Source of the DNA: an uncultured Lachnospiraceae bacterium
Lineage (GTDB): Bacteria > Bacillota > Clostridia > Lachnospirales > Lachnospiraceae
Direction: 5' to 3'
Assembly (NCBI GenBank): GCA_947629385.1
Contig: CANRDO010000018.1
Span: 1 to 56,947 of the forward strand
Length of the DNA: 56,947 bases
Below are positions 8,674-17,566 of this stretch, piece after piece. Both the position numbers and the translations under genes were made by a program. Below the pieces are notes generated by a model. It had not been told where the DNA came from. It did no database searches and saw nothing but the letters and a program-made list of their open reading frames with translations. The stretch's first letter is position 1. Every line of letters starts with the position of its first letter.

Positions 8674-9561
8674 ATGGCTCTGTTAAACAGCATTCTGGCA
8701 CAGCTGCTGAACGGGCTGCGGATCGGCAGCATCTATGCACTGATTGCGCTGGGTTATACGATGGTGTACGGTATTGCGAAGATGATCAATTTCGCGCACG
8801 GCGATATCATCATGGTAGGCGCTTACGCGCTTTATGTCTTTGTGAGTATCCTGCATGTTCCGGCAGTCCCGGCGGTGATATTGACGATCGCCTTCTGCGC
8901 GCTGATGGGGATCACGATCGAGAAGGTTGCGTACAAGCCGCTGAGAAATGCGCAGAGACTGGCGGTGCTGATCACGGCGATCGGCGTCAGCTATCTGCTG
9001 CAGAATCTGGCTCTTTTGATCTTCAAGGCAACGCCGATCCCATTCGGCTCGATCATAAAGGTACCGTCCATACAGATTGCAGGCCTGACGATCTCCGGCC
9101 TGACGATCGTGACGCTGGCGGTGACGGCGCTGATCATGGCAGGTCTGACACTTTTTGTAAACAAGACAAAGATTGGTCATGCCATGCTGGCGGTATCCGA
9201 GGACCAGGGCGCCGCGGAGCTGATGGGCATCAATGTAAACAGGACAATATCGATTACCTTCGCGATCGGCTCCGCGCTGGCGGCCGTCGCGGGTATTCTT
9301 TATATATGCCAGTACGAATCGCTGATTCCGACTCTGGGCGCGATCCCGGGCATCAAGGCCTTTGTGGCGGCCGTGCTCGGCGGGATCGGCAGCATTCCGG
9401 GCGCGATGTTCGGAGGACTGGCGCTCGGGATCATTGAGAGCATGTCAAAAGCCTATATATCCACACAGCTTTCCGATGCGATCGTCTTCAGCGTGCTGGT
9501 CATTGTGCTGCTGCTGAAACCGTCAGGTATCCTGGGTAAGCTGAGCGTCGAGAAAGTGTAG
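8674..9561 (+). CDS. livH: Branched-chain amino-acid ABC transporter permease LivH
   Basis: A 295-residue integral membrane protein with about eight hydrophobic segments. The N-terminal GLRIGSIYALIALGYTMVYG and the conserved INFAHGD stretch are typical of LivH. With LivM it forms the transmembrane pore. The start is ATG 8674 behind GGAGAGGAG; an earlier in-frame start at 8608 would include the hairpin and is rejected. livM follows after 8 bases. Confidence 0.93.
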   Translation: MALLNSILAQLLNGLRIGSIYALIALGYTMVYGIAKMINFAHGDIIMVGAYALYVFVSILHVPAVPAVILTIAFCALMGITIEKVAYKPLRNAQRLAVLITAIGVSYLLQNLALLIFKATPIPFGSIIKVPSIQIAGLTISGLTIVTLAVTALIMAGLTLFVNKTKIGHAMLAVSEDQGAAELMGINVNRTISITFAIGSALAAVAGILYICQYESLIPTLGAIPGIKAFVAAVLGGIGSIPGAMFGGLALGIIESMSKAYISTQLSDAIVFSVLVIVLLLKPSGILGKLSVEKV

Positions 9562-9569
9562 GTGATCGC

Positions 9570-10523
9570 ATGAAGAAATATGGAAAACAGATTCTCGGCT
9601 GCGCGGCTGCGATCGCGGTGTATGTGGCAGTGACGGCCGCAGTCAATATGGGAGTGATGTCGAGGCAGATGATGTCTCTGATCGTTCCGGTCTGCATGAA
9701 CATCATGCTGGCGGTGTCTCTGTGCATGGTTGTAGGTTTTCTCGGGGAGCTGAGTCTCGGGCATGCGGCGTTTATGTCAATCGGCGCTTATGCCGGAGCT
9801 CTGGTGCTCAAGAGCGGTCTTCCAACCGTTGCCGCGCTGCCTCTGGCGGTGGTGACAGGCGGTGCGTGCGCCGCTGTGCTCGGATTGATCGTAGGTATCC
9901 CGGTGTTGCGCCTGCGCGGCGACTATCTGGCAATCACGACACTGGCGTTCGGAGAGATCATCAAGTCTGTGTTTAACGCGGCTACGCCGATCACGGGCGG
10001 CGCGGGCGGACTGAAGCGGATCCCGCCGGTGACGACCTACCGGAATTTCACATTTGTCTATGTGCTGATGCTGATCGTGATCGTGCTGGTCAGCAATCTG
10101 GTCAATTCGCGGCATGGCCGGGCGATCTGTGCGATCCGGGACAACTACATCGCGGCGGAAGCGATCGGTATCAAGGTAAGTCTGTTCAAGACGATGGCCT
10201 TTGTGCTCGCTGCGTTCATGGCCGGTATGGCCGGCGTTGTGTACGCGGGCAATATCGGTATCCTCAGGCCGGGCAATTTTGACTACAATACGTCGATTGA
10301 GATTCTGGTCATGGTGGTGCTCGGCGGCATGGGCAACATTACCGGAAGCATTATCGCGGCGGCGCTGCTCACATTGCTTCCGGAGCTTCTCCGGGGACTT
10401 TCCAATTACCGTATGCTCGTCTACGCGATCGTGTTGATCGCGATGATGCTGTTCAGTAACTCCCCGCTGCGGCGTATGCTGGCGGAGAAGCGCAACATGC
10501 GGCAGGCAGACAAAATTCAGTAG
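9570..10523 (+). CDS. livM: Branched-chain amino-acid ABC transporter permease LivM
   Basis: A 317-residue multi-pass membrane permease, partner of LivH. Family signatures are visible: GELSLGHAAFMSIGAYAGA, LRLRGDYLAITTLAFGEI, and the cytoplasmic coupling region AICAIRDNYIAAEAIGI that docks on the ATPases. The start ATG 9570 lies close behind the livH stop with AGGTGATCGC as ribosome site. The gene is continuous with livG, 12 bases downstream. Confidence 0.93.
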   Translation: MKKYGKQILGCAAAIAVYVAVTAAVNMGVMSRQMMSLIVPVCMNIMLAVSLCMVVGFLGELSLGHAAFMSIGAYAGALVLKSGLPTVAALPLAVVTGGACAAVLGLIVGIPVLRLRGDYLAITTLAFGEIIKSVFNAATPITGGAGGLKRIPPVTTYRNFTFVYVLMLIVIVLVSNLVNSRHGRAICAIRDNYIAAEAIGIKVSLFKTMAFVLAAFMAGMAGVVYAGNIGILRPGNFDYNTSIEILVMVVLGGMGNITGSIIAAALLTLLPELLRGLSNYRMLVYAIVLIAMMLFSNSPLRRMLAEKRNMRQADKIQ

Positions 10524-10535
10524 GAGGAGAAAACA

Positions 10536-11294
10536 ATGGCTTTGTTAGATGTAAAAAATCTTGGGATCTCCTTCGGGGGACTGCGCGCGGTGGACGGGCT
10601 GAATATGACGATCGAACAGGGAGCGCTTGTCGGTTTGATCGGGCCGAACGGCGCAGGAAAGACGACAGTTTTCAACCTGCTGACCGGGGTGTACCGTCCG
10701 ACGGACGGCACGATCCTTCTGGACGGAGAGGAGCTGATCGGGAAGAGCCCGTCGCAGATCTGCCAGACGGGAGTCGCCCGCACGTTCCAGAATATCCGTC
10801 TGTTTTCACAGATGAGCGTGCTGGACAATGTCAAGGCGGCGCTGCACAATCAGGTAAAGTACGGCCTGCAGGGAAGTCTTTTTCACACGCCGGGCTACCG
10901 CAAAAAAGAGAAAGCGATCGATGAGAGGGCGAGGGAAGTGCTGCGGGTGTTTGAGCTGGAGCAGTTTGCCGATTACAAGGCGTCCAATCTGCCCTACGGG
11001 AAGCAGCGGAAGCTGGAGATCGCACGAGCGCTCGCCACGGAGCCGAAGCTTCTGCTTCTGGATGAGCCTGCCGCCGGCATGAACCCGCAGGAGACGGCCG
11101 AACTGATGGCGACGATCGAGTTTATCCGCAATCAATTCCATGTGACGATCCTTCTGATCGAGCATGACATGAAGCTTGTGGCGGGCATCTGTGAGTATCT
11201 CTATGTGCTGAATTTCGGGACGGAGCTTGCAAACGGCCTGCCGGAGGAAGTTCTGAACGATCCGGAAGTCATCACGGCGTATCTGGGAGAATAG
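10536..11294 (+). CDS. livG: Branched-chain amino-acid ABC transporter ATPase LivG
   Basis: A 252-residue cytoplasmic ATP-binding subunit. Walker A is GPNGAGKTT, the signature loop reads LPYGKQRKLEIARAL (a LivG-typical variant of LSGGQ), and Walker B is LLLLDEPAAGMNP with a switch His in LLIEHDMKLV. It pairs with LivF to drive transport. The start ATG 10536 is behind AGGAGGAG. Confidence 0.95.
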   Translation: MALLDVKNLGISFGGLRAVDGLNMTIEQGALVGLIGPNGAGKTTVFNLLTGVYRPTDGTILLDGEELIGKSPSQICQTGVARTFQNIRLFSQMSVLDNVKAALHNQVKYGLQGSLFHTPGYRKKEKAIDERAREVLRVFELEQFADYKASNLPYGKQRKLEIARALATEPKLLLLDEPAAGMNPQETAELMATIEFIRNQFHVTILLIEHDMKLVAGICEYLYVLNFGTELANGLPEEVLNDPEVITAYLGE

Positions 11295-11307
11295 GAGGTC
11301 GATGGAC

Positions 11308-12018
11308 ATGGCGATGCTTGAAGTGAAGGATATGGAAGTGTACTATGGCGTGATCCAGGCGATCAAGGGTGTGTCCTTTCAGGTGAATGAGGGAGAGATC
11401 ATTGCGCTGATCGGCGCGAACGGCGCGGGCAAGACGACGATCCTGCATGCGGTGACCGGACTTCTGACTCCGCAGAAGGGAAGCATTCTTTTTGAGGACA
11501 AAGATATCACAAAGACCCCTGCGCACAAGATCGTGAGCCTCGGGATGGCGCACGTGCCGGAGGGACGCCGCGTGTTCTCGGAGCTTTCCGTTTACCAGAA
11601 TCTGAAGCTGGGAGCTTACACGCGCAGCGATAAGGGGGAGATCGAACAGACGCTGGAGATGGTCTACAAGCGCTTCCCGCGCCTGGAGGAACGAAGGAAT
11701 CAGCTGGCCGGGACGCTCTCAGGCGGCGAGCAGCAGATGCTGGCGATGGGGCGCGCGCTGATGTCGGATCCGCGTATCATCCTGATGGATGAGCCCTCGA
11801 TGGGTCTGTCCCCGATCCTCGTCAACGAGATCTTTGATATCATCCAGAGCGTCAGCGAGGCCGGGACGACGGTGCTGCTCGTGGAGCAGAACGCGAAGAA
11901 AGCGCTCGCGATCGCGGACCGCGCGTACGTGCTCGAGACCGGTAAGATCGTGATGTCGGGCGACGCGAAGGAGCTCATGAACGATGATTCCATCAAGAAG
12001 GCGTATCTCGGCGAGTAA
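11308..12018 (+). CDS. livF: Branched-chain amino-acid ABC transporter ATPase LivF
   Basis: A 236-residue second ATPase of the Liv transporter. Walker A is GANGAGKTT, the signature LSGGEQQMLAMGRAL, and Walker B IILMDEPSMGLSP. Two in-frame ATG codons, 11302 and 11308, follow AGGAGGT. At 11302 the spacing is only 3 bases, so 11308 (MAMLEVKDMEVYYG) is preferred. It is the last gene of the liv operon. No strong intrinsic terminator is visible after it, only an imperfect long-range hairpin over about 12031-12094. Confidence 0.94.
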   Translation: MAMLEVKDMEVYYGVIQAIKGVSFQVNEGEIIALIGANGAGKTTILHAVTGLLTPQKGSILFEDKDITKTPAHKIVSLGMAHVPEGRRVFSELSVYQNLKLGAYTRSDKGEIEQTLEMVYKRFPRLEERRNQLAGTLSGGEQQMLAMGRALMSDPRIILMDEPSMGLSPILVNEIFDIIQSVSEAGTTVLLVEQNAKKALAIADRAYVLETGKIVMSGDAKELMNDDSIKKAYLGE

Positions 12019-12168
12019 ACTTAAGCCGCCCCTGAATGTCCACGCAGGGACGATCTGCGGCGGAATTTACAGGTTCAGAGACGTCCCTGTTCAGATACGG
12101 CTGTCGGTTTAAAGGATTATCATGTATCGAAAAGGTATTTATACAAAGTAAGGAAAGGATGGTGTAGT

Positions 12169-12807
12169 ATGGGAAACGTAATAGTGACGATTGCAAGGCA
12201 TTTCGGAAGCGGCGGAAGGACGATCGGCCATATGCTGGCAGAGGATCTCGGGATCAACTGCTATGAGAAGGAGATCATTAAGCTGGCTTCCGACGACAGT
12301 GGGATCAACGAGAGTCTGTTTAATCAGGCGGACGAGAAGCTGAAGCGTACGCCGCTGTTTTTCGGAAAGAGCCGTGCGGAGTACAAGGGTAAGCTGATCG
12401 CGCCGGACAGCGAGGAGTTCGTCAGCGACCACAATCTGTTCAATTATCAGGCGAAGATCATCCGCGAGCTGGCGGAAAAGGAGTCCTGCGTCATCATCGG
12501 ACGCGCCGCGGACTACGTGCTGAAGGGCAACCCGGGTCTCGTGAGCGTGTTTGTCCACGCGTCCCGCGAATACTGCGTGAAGCAGGCGATCGAGCGCCGC
12601 GCGTTCACCGGGAAGGACGTCGAGAAATTTGTCGAGAAGACGGATAAGTACCGCAGCGATTTTTACCGCTACTACACCGGACAGGAGTGGACGGATGCGC
12701 GCAACTACGACCTCTGCCTGAACAGCGAGCGGCTTGGCTTCGACGGCACGATGGAGGCCATCAAGGCGTATATTAAGGTGAGATTCGGAAGGCTGCCGAA
12801 CGAATGA
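12169..12807 (+). CDS. Cytidylate-kinase-like P-loop protein
   Basis: A 212-residue protein of the cytidylate kinase-like group common in Clostridia. Residues 1-20 contain the P-loop-type ARHFGSGGRTIG. Further on are ESCVIIGRAADYVLKG and an R-rich lid area (EYCVKQAIERRAF). The residues after the P-loop differ from true Cmk, so the nucleotide substrate is uncertain and the housekeeping CMP kinase role should not be assumed. Start ATG 12169 behind AGGAAAGG. Confidence 0.8.
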   Translation: MGNVIVTIARHFGSGGRTIGHMLAEDLGINCYEKEIIKLASDDSGINESLFNQADEKLKRTPLFFGKSRAEYKGKLIAPDSEEFVSDHNLFNYQAKIIRELAEKESCVIIGRAADYVLKGNPGLVSVFVHASREYCVKQAIERRAFTGKDVEKFVEKTDKYRSDFYRYYTGQEWTDARNYDLCLNSERLGFDGTMEAIKAYIKVRFGRLPNE

Positions 12808-12834
12808 AAATAATGAAAATAAATTCAAAAATAC

Positions 12835-12864
12835 TTGTCGTTTCCGGATGCAATGTGCTATGAT
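12835..12864 (+). promoter_or_regulatory. Promoter of the Ig-like/SGNH gene
   Basis: TTGTCG (12835-12840), an 18-base spacer, and TATGAT (12859-12864). The expected transcription start near 12870 makes the in-frame ATG at 12870 an unlikely start codon. Confidence 0.5.
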
Positions 12865-12896
12865 ATAGGATGAGGAAGAGGGAACGATCAAAAGCT

Positions 12897-13853
12897 ATGA
12901 AAATGAGAGATATCTGTTTAAGAAAGATGAAGATATTGCTGAGCATCCTTTTGTTTGTAAGCATGGGGATGCTTTTTGCGCTGAATACGCAGGCGTCTGA
13001 GACCGCGTCCCTTGCCAGGATTTCTACCAAAATCAAGCTGAACAAAACTGAGCTCGCACTTAAGGAAGGCGGGACAAGTCAGCTTTACCTTAAGAATGCA
13101 AAGAAAAAGGTCGTCTGGAGTTCATCGAAGAAGAGTGTTGCGTCAGTCACGGCGAACGGTGTTGTCAAGGCCAGGAAAAAAGGAACCTGCATTATTCAGG
13201 CCAAATCAGCGGGAAAGAGTTATCAGTGCACGGTGACTGTCTGCGGCAGCAAAAAGGAATATAAGTATCATCAGCTTCAGAAGACAAAGGTTTCCAGCAA
13301 GAATAAGAAGAGGATCATTGTGGCGGGTAGCTCTGCTATAAGGCGCTGGGTAGATGCTTCCAATGTCTTCGCCCCTTATGAGGTCCTGAATATGGGAATT
13401 AGCGGAAGTACGGTGAAGCAGTGGCTGAAGTGGTACAAAAAGCTCATTGTAGATTATCATCCGTCGGCTGTCGTGTTGTTTCCGGGGACGAGAAATGAGA
13501 TTAAAAGAAACCGTTCCGTAAAGACGACGACGGAGCATGTGCGTAAGCTTCTAAAGGCGCTGAATGAGGAGCTGCCGGGAGTACCGATTTATTATATGTC
13601 TGTCTATCGCAATTACAATCAGAAAAGAAACTGGCCGCTGGAGAAGCGTTGCAATGAAAAGATAAAAGAATACTGCAAGGAACTGAAGGATGTATATTAT
13701 GTTGATGTGACGCATGCTCTTATGAAGAACGATATGCCAAAATCTGGCGTGATTTCAAAGGATGGCGTACATATGAGCAAGGAAGGCTATGCCATATGGG
13801 ACGACGTGATTGTGCCGATTGTGATGCATGCGTTGAAGAAGGAAGATAAATAA
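12897..13853 (+). CDS. Secreted Big2-type Ig-like domain plus SGNH/GDSL-like hydrolase
   Basis: A 318-residue exported protein. A hydrophobic signal segment (KILLSILLFVSMGMLFALN) is followed by a bacterial Ig-like group 2 domain (about 40-115; VVWSSSKKSVASVTANGVV, GTCIIQAKSAGKS). An SGNH-like esterase/lipase fold follows (about 135-315). It has a block I-like VAGSSAIRRW, LNMGISGSTVKQW, and a C-terminal DGVHMSKEGYAIW giving the catalytic Asp-x-x-His. The block I Ser lies in GSSA rather than GDS, so activity is likely but unproven. It may act on cell-wall or capsule acyl groups. Start 12897 is chosen over 12870 because of the promoter position; 12927 is another option. Confidence 0.7.
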   Translation: MKMRDICLRKMKILLSILLFVSMGMLFALNTQASETASLARISTKIKLNKTELALKEGGTSQLYLKNAKKKVVWSSSKKSVASVTANGVVKARKKGTCIIQAKSAGKSYQCTVTVCGSKKEYKYHQLQKTKVSSKNKKRIIVAGSSAIRRWVDASNVFAPYEVLNMGISGSTVKQWLKWYKKLIVDYHPSAVVLFPGTRNEIKRNRSVKTTTEHVRKLLKALNEELPGVPIYYMSVYRNYNQKRNWPLEKRCNEKIKEYCKELKDVYYVDVTHALMKNDMPKSGVISKDGVHMSKEGYAIWDDVIVPIVMHALKKEDK

Positions 13854-13972
13854 TACTTGACATTTTATATACTATAAGTTAATATAAAGATCAGTATAAT
13901 AAGTTTATCCGTTATGGGGGATCAGAACGGGAAAACAGAATGCAGGACACTGCAAAATGGAAGAGAATAACA

Positions 13973-14359
13973 ATGGACCGGAAGGAGGACCGGGCACCGG
14001 CAAGTCGTTTTTTGCTTGCGGAGAATGAGGAGGCGGTCAAGCGGCAGAAGGAGCTGCTTTACGAGGTGTTGGGTTCTGTGTTTTTCGGGAAAAAGGAAGC
14101 AGGGAGCGAAGAGGAGCTTGCTGCTTTTTTTCGTGAACAGTACGGAATCGATGTGCGGAATGATTTCTATGAAGGGGACGAACACTATGAGGAGTACAGG
14201 GAAGCACAGCAGGCGATTGCCGAGGGGATGAGCATCTACGGGGGGAGTATCGCCTTTGAGGAGGAAAGTTTGGCGGAGCTTGCGGAGCAGATATGGAAGG
14301 ATATGGAGGAGGAAGAGGGGAAGGGATTTCGCAGAATCAACACGATGCTGGAGGAGTAA
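13973..14359 (+). CDS. Small acidic protein of unknown function
   Basis: A 128-residue soluble protein, very rich in Glu and predicted mostly helical. I do not recognise the family. No signal peptide, membrane segment or catalytic motif is visible. ATG 13973 has GGAAGAG at good spacing; an upstream in-frame ATG at 13940 would add 11 residues. It precedes the subtilisin-like protease by about 150 bases on the same strand and could be co-expressed with it. The region from 14360 to 14512 between them has no clear gene. Confidence 0.5.
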   Translation: MDRKEDRAPASRFLLAENEEAVKRQKELLYEVLGSVFFGKKEAGSEEELAAFFREQYGIDVRNDFYEGDEHYEEYREAQQAIAEGMSIYGGSIAFEEESLAELAEQIWKDMEEEEGKGFRRINTMLEE

Positions 14360-14512
14360 GAGAAACGTTCGAGGGAATACGAAGCCGGTGAGGAACAGAG
14401 AGCGTGCCGGGCGCATATACTGCATGGAATATTTCTTGCCCTGTGGCAAATCGGCTGTTTTAGCTATAGAACCTGGGCAGCCGCGGGGAAGACTTAGATG
14501 CAGGAGGATACC

Positions 14513-16288
14513 GTGACGGAGGACGATCAGAAAATCGAAAACCTGCTAAATCTTGCGATGGATGCGACGCAGGAGGAGAGGCAGAAATCTGAAAATCTTG
14601 CCGAAGGATACGATGAGAGGGAGCAGGCGTGGGAAGTTATCGTGCGTTACAGCGGGACGCTGACGGGGCAGTTTCCGCCGAACTGGGATGTTGTGCAGCT
14701 TTCGGGCGGATATGCGATCGTGACGCTTCCGCTAAGAGAGATCCGTGTTCTCGCGTCCCTTCCGCAGATTGAGTATGTGGAGATGCCGAAGCGGCTATAC
14801 TTTGCGCTGGACGCTGGCAGGGTGGCGTCCTGCGTCCCGGTGGGGCGGATGTCGCAGCCGGAGCAAAGGCAGGCAGAAGGAGACTATACGGGGCAGGGAA
14901 TACTCGTGGCGGTCATTGATTCCGGAGTGGATTACTTTCACCCGGATTTCCGAAATGAAGACGGGAGCACGAGGATTATGGCAATATGGGATCAGACCGG
15001 AACATTACATGCAAACGTGGGCCGTGTCCCGGCCGGATTTTCAATGGGAGTGGAATACACGCAAGAAGAGATCAACGCTGCGTTGGAGACGGGGAACAGG
15101 GAGGCCGGGTACGCGATCGTGCCGGAGCTTGATACGACCGGACATGGCACAGAGGTACTCGGTATCGCAGCGGGAAACGGGCGCGCTTCCGGAGGGAGAT
15201 ATCGGGGGATGGCGCCGGAGAGCGAGCTGATCGTGGTGAAGCTTGGGACGCCCAGAAAGAATGGATTTCCGCGCACCACGGAGCTGATGCAGTCTCTGGA
15301 GTATGTGATGCGAAAGGCGGAGGAATTCCGCCGTCCGGTGGCTGTGAACATCAGCATCGGAAATGTATATGGCTCGCACAGGGGAACTTCGCTGTTGGAG
15401 ACTTATATTGATATGATGGCAAATCGCGGACGGAATGTCATTGTAGTCGGTACCGGAAACGAGGGCAATACAGGGGGACATACATTTGGGCAACTTGCCC
15501 TTGGGCGGCCGGAGGAGAAGGAATTTCTGATCAGTGACTTTGAGACAGTGATGAATATCCAGATTTGGAAGGACTATGCGGACGAGTTTGAGATCACGGT
15601 TATACATCCGGACGGGAGGCGTATCGGACCGCTCGGGCGTGAGGTCGGGACAGCGCGTTACCGTCTGGGAAATACGGATCTGCTGGTATATTACGGGGAG
15701 CCGAGTCCGTATCAGGGACGGCAGGAAATCTATCTCGATTTCATTCCTGAGGAGACGTATCTCGACAGCGGTGTCTGGACCATTTTTCTGACGCCGGTCC
15801 GCGTTGTCACAGGAGGATATCAGATGTGGATGGTTGACGCGAGAGCGCGTGAAAACGGTACGCGTTTTCTACGGCCATCTGCGGATGCGACCATGACTGT
15901 TCCATCGACGGCCTCGGGAGTGACGGCGGTGGGCGCGTACGATGCGCGCAGCAATTCCTACGCCCCCTTTTCCGGGAGGGGCTGGGCGGAAAAATCGTTT
16001 GTCCCCAGGCCCGATCTGGTCGCGCCGGGCGTCGACGTTACGACGACGGCTGTCGGAGGCGGCTATGTCAGCGTGTCGGGAACGTCCTTTGCAGCGCCGT
16101 TTGTGACCGGCGCGGCGGCCCTGCTGATGCAGTGGGGGATCGTAGACGGAAACGATCCGTATCTCTACGGAGAGAAGGTGCGCGCTTATCTGCGGCGGGG
16201 TGCCAGACAGCTGCCCGGCTTCACGGAATATCCGAACAATCAGCTTGGATATGGCGCATTGTGTGTAAGGGATAGCCTGCCGGACTGA
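14513..16288 (+). CDS. S8 family serine protease (CspABC-like subtilisin)
   Basis: A 591-residue subtilisin-type protease without a signal peptide, like the Csp proteases of Clostridia that act in spore germination. The N-terminal about 90 residues look like a prodomain (WEVIVRYSGTL, IVTLPLREIRVLASLPQIEYVE). The triad is intact: Asp in VIDSGVDYFHPDF, His in DTTGHGTEVLGIAAG, Ser in SGTSFAAPFVTGAAALL. A jelly-roll-type insertion (about 330-455) sits between His and Ser, as in Csp proteins. The start is a GTG at 14513, because AGGAGG lies 5 bases before it; the in-frame ATG at 14498 precedes that Shine-Dalgarno and has none of its own. A germination role is inferred only. Confidence 0.87.
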   Translation: MTEDDQKIENLLNLAMDATQEERQKSENLAEGYDEREQAWEVIVRYSGTLTGQFPPNWDVVQLSGGYAIVTLPLREIRVLASLPQIEYVEMPKRLYFALDAGRVASCVPVGRMSQPEQRQAEGDYTGQGILVAVIDSGVDYFHPDFRNEDGSTRIMAIWDQTGTLHANVGRVPAGFSMGVEYTQEEINAALETGNREAGYAIVPELDTTGHGTEVLGIAAGNGRASGGRYRGMAPESELIVVKLGTPRKNGFPRTTELMQSLEYVMRKAEEFRRPVAVNISIGNVYGSHRGTSLLETYIDMMANRGRNVIVVGTGNEGNTGGHTFGQLALGRPEEKEFLISDFETVMNIQIWKDYADEFEITVIHPDGRRIGPLGREVGTARYRLGNTDLLVYYGEPSPYQGRQEIYLDFIPEETYLDSGVWTIFLTPVRVVTGGYQMWMVDARARENGTRFLRPSADATMTVPSTASGVTAVGAYDARSNSYAPFSGRGWAEKSFVPRPDLVAPGVDVTTTAVGGGYVSVSGTSFAAPFVTGAAALLMQWGIVDGNDPYLYGEKVRAYLRRGARQLPGFTEYPNNQLGYGALCVRDSLPD

Positions 16289-16309
16289 GTGTTTTTTGTC
16301 AGGCTTTTT
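16273..16309 (+). terminator. Terminator overlapping the protease stop codon
   Basis: Arms AGCCTG (16273-16278) and CAGGCT (16299-16304), followed by TTTTT. The 5' arm lies inside the last codons of the protease gene. Confidence 0.6.
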
Positions 16310-16326
16310 TGAACAGAAAGATTCTC

Positions 16327-16355
16327 TTGACAAATGCCATGACATACAATATTAT
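16327..16355 (+). promoter_or_regulatory. Promoter of the PadR cluster
   Basis: TTGACA at 16327-16332 and TATTAT at 16350-16355, spacer 17. The -10 box lies inside a perfect palindrome (see the operator entry). Confidence 0.65.
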
Positions 16356-16370
16356 ATGAAATATAATATT
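16348..16370. promoter_or_regulatory. Palindromic operator, probably for the PadR regulator
   Basis: Two perfect 10-base arms, AATATTATAT and ATATAATATT, are separated by GAA. The palindrome covers the -10 box about 40 bases before the padR-type start. PadR proteins are dimers that bind inverted repeats and usually repress their own operon, so autoregulation is the likely meaning. Confidence 0.55.
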
Positions 16371-16409
16371 AAAGTTTCAATAATATAAAAGCAGAGAGGA
16401 TTTGGTCGG

Positions 16410-16733
16410 ATGGTATTCAACACAGGAGCCGCGCTTCTGGACGCCATCGTTCTGTCGGTCGTGTCGCGCGAGCCGGAAGGCACATACGGATACCGGATCA
16501 CGCAGGAGGTGCGAAGCGTGCTCGAAGTATCGGAGTCGACGCTGTATCCGGTGCTGCGCAGGCTGCAGAAGGACAATTGCCTGTCGGTGTACGATCAGGA
16601 GTACGGAGGGAGAAACCGCAGGTATTACAAGGTGACGGAGCAGGGAATGTCCCAGCTGAATATGTATCGCGCGGAGTGGCAAAGCTATTCCGGCAAGATA
16701 TCTGAGATCCTTCAGGGAGGCGGCAGAGTATGA
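16410..16733 (+). CDS. PadR-family transcriptional regulator
   Basis: A 107-residue winged-helix regulator. The PadR core is visible in ALLDAIVLSVVS, GTYGYRITQEVR, the recognition helix ESTLYPVLRRLQK, and the wing GGRNRRYYKVTEQG. It is a dimeric repressor of the short PadR type. Its gene overlaps the next by 4 bases (ATGA), so it is co-translated with the DUF1700 membrane protein. This PadR/DUF1700/DUF4097 order is common in Firmicutes and points to control of an envelope function. Confidence 0.92.
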   Translation: MVFNTGAALLDAIVLSVVSREPEGTYGYRITQEVRSVLEVSESTLYPVLRRLQKDNCLSVYDQEYGGRNRRYYKVTEQGMSQLNMYRAEWQSYSGKISEILQGGGRV

Positions 16734-17566
16734 GTCAGGAGAATTTTTTGAGGGAACTGGAAGAGCTGCTCTCGGATCTGGCGTCGGAGGAGCGCGAGGA
16801 GGCGCTTCGCTATTATCAGGATCTCTTCGCGGAGGCTGGGACGGAGAAAGAGGCCGAGATTCTGCAGCATCTCGGCGATCCGATGAAGGTGGCGGCAGAG
16901 ATTCGGGAAGGTCTGCGAGGCGACTCGGCCGAAGGTGAATTTACGGAGAGAGGATATCACGACGAGCGCTTTGACGACGACTATCTGGCGCCGGAGCGCT
17001 ATGTGCGACAGGCGGAGCAGACCGGGACGGAGGATGGCAGGCCGTTCGGCCGCAGATTCGGAGCATGGCAGCAAAAGGGCTTCGGGCAGAGACGGACCGC
17101 GGAAAGCGCAGAATCGTCCGAAGGCGGAGCAGGAGGAAGGGGAAGAGATGGTATTTTGCTGCTCATACTGTTTCTTGTGTTCGGACTTCCGCTTGCGGGG
17201 ACGGTGCTCTCAGCCGGATTTTCTATCGTCGCAGGCTTGTTCGGCTGTGTGGTCGGTATCCTCGGCGGCCTGTTCGGGCTGGTGTTCGGCGGCTTTGTGA
17301 CGGCGGCGGCGTTTCTGGCGTCAGGCGTGCTGTGCGTGATCGTCGGGATCGTCAATCTGACCGCGCCGGCGATGGGTCTGATGCTCATGTGCTTCGGCTT
17401 CCTGCTGCTCGCGGCGGCCATGCTGCTGCTTGTGGCGTCCAGATGGGGTCTGAGGACCGCGATTCCGGGAGTGTTCCGCGTCTCACGTGATCTGGCGCGC
17501 GGCGTCTGCAGGCTGATCGGCCGTCTGTTTCGGCGCATGTTCGGCAAAGGAGGTGCGGCGGTATGA
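16730..17566 (+). CDS. DUF1700/HAAS-domain membrane protein
   Basis: A 278-residue protein. Residues 1-60 are the HAAS/DUF1700 helical domain (FLRELEELLSDL, EREEALRYYQDLF, GDPMKVAAEIREGL). A charged linker follows (about 65-135), then three or four closely packed membrane helices (about 140-245) made largely of Gly, Leu, Val and Phe. The family is usually encoded beside a PadR regulator, as here. It may sense or transmit membrane state, but its biochemical role is not known. It overlaps the next gene by 4 bases. Confidence 0.85.
   Translation: MSQENFLRELEELLSDLASEEREEALRYYQDLFAEAGTEKEAEILQHLGDPMKVAAEIREGLRGDSAEGEFTERGYHDERFDDDYLAPERYVRQAEQTGTEDGRPFGRRFGAWQQKGFGQRRTAESAESSEGGAGGRGRDGILLLILFLVFGLPLAGTVLSAGFSIVAGLFGCVVGILGGLFGLVFGGFVTAAAFLASGVLCVIVGIVNLTAPAMGLMLMCFGFLLLAAAMLLLVASRWGLRTAIPGVFRVSRDLARGVCRLIGRLFRRMFGKGGAAV

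Noticed and set aside
12031..12094. Terminator after livF
   Set aside because: CAGGGACG / CGTCCCTG can pair over a long loop, but there is no T run; not called as a feature.
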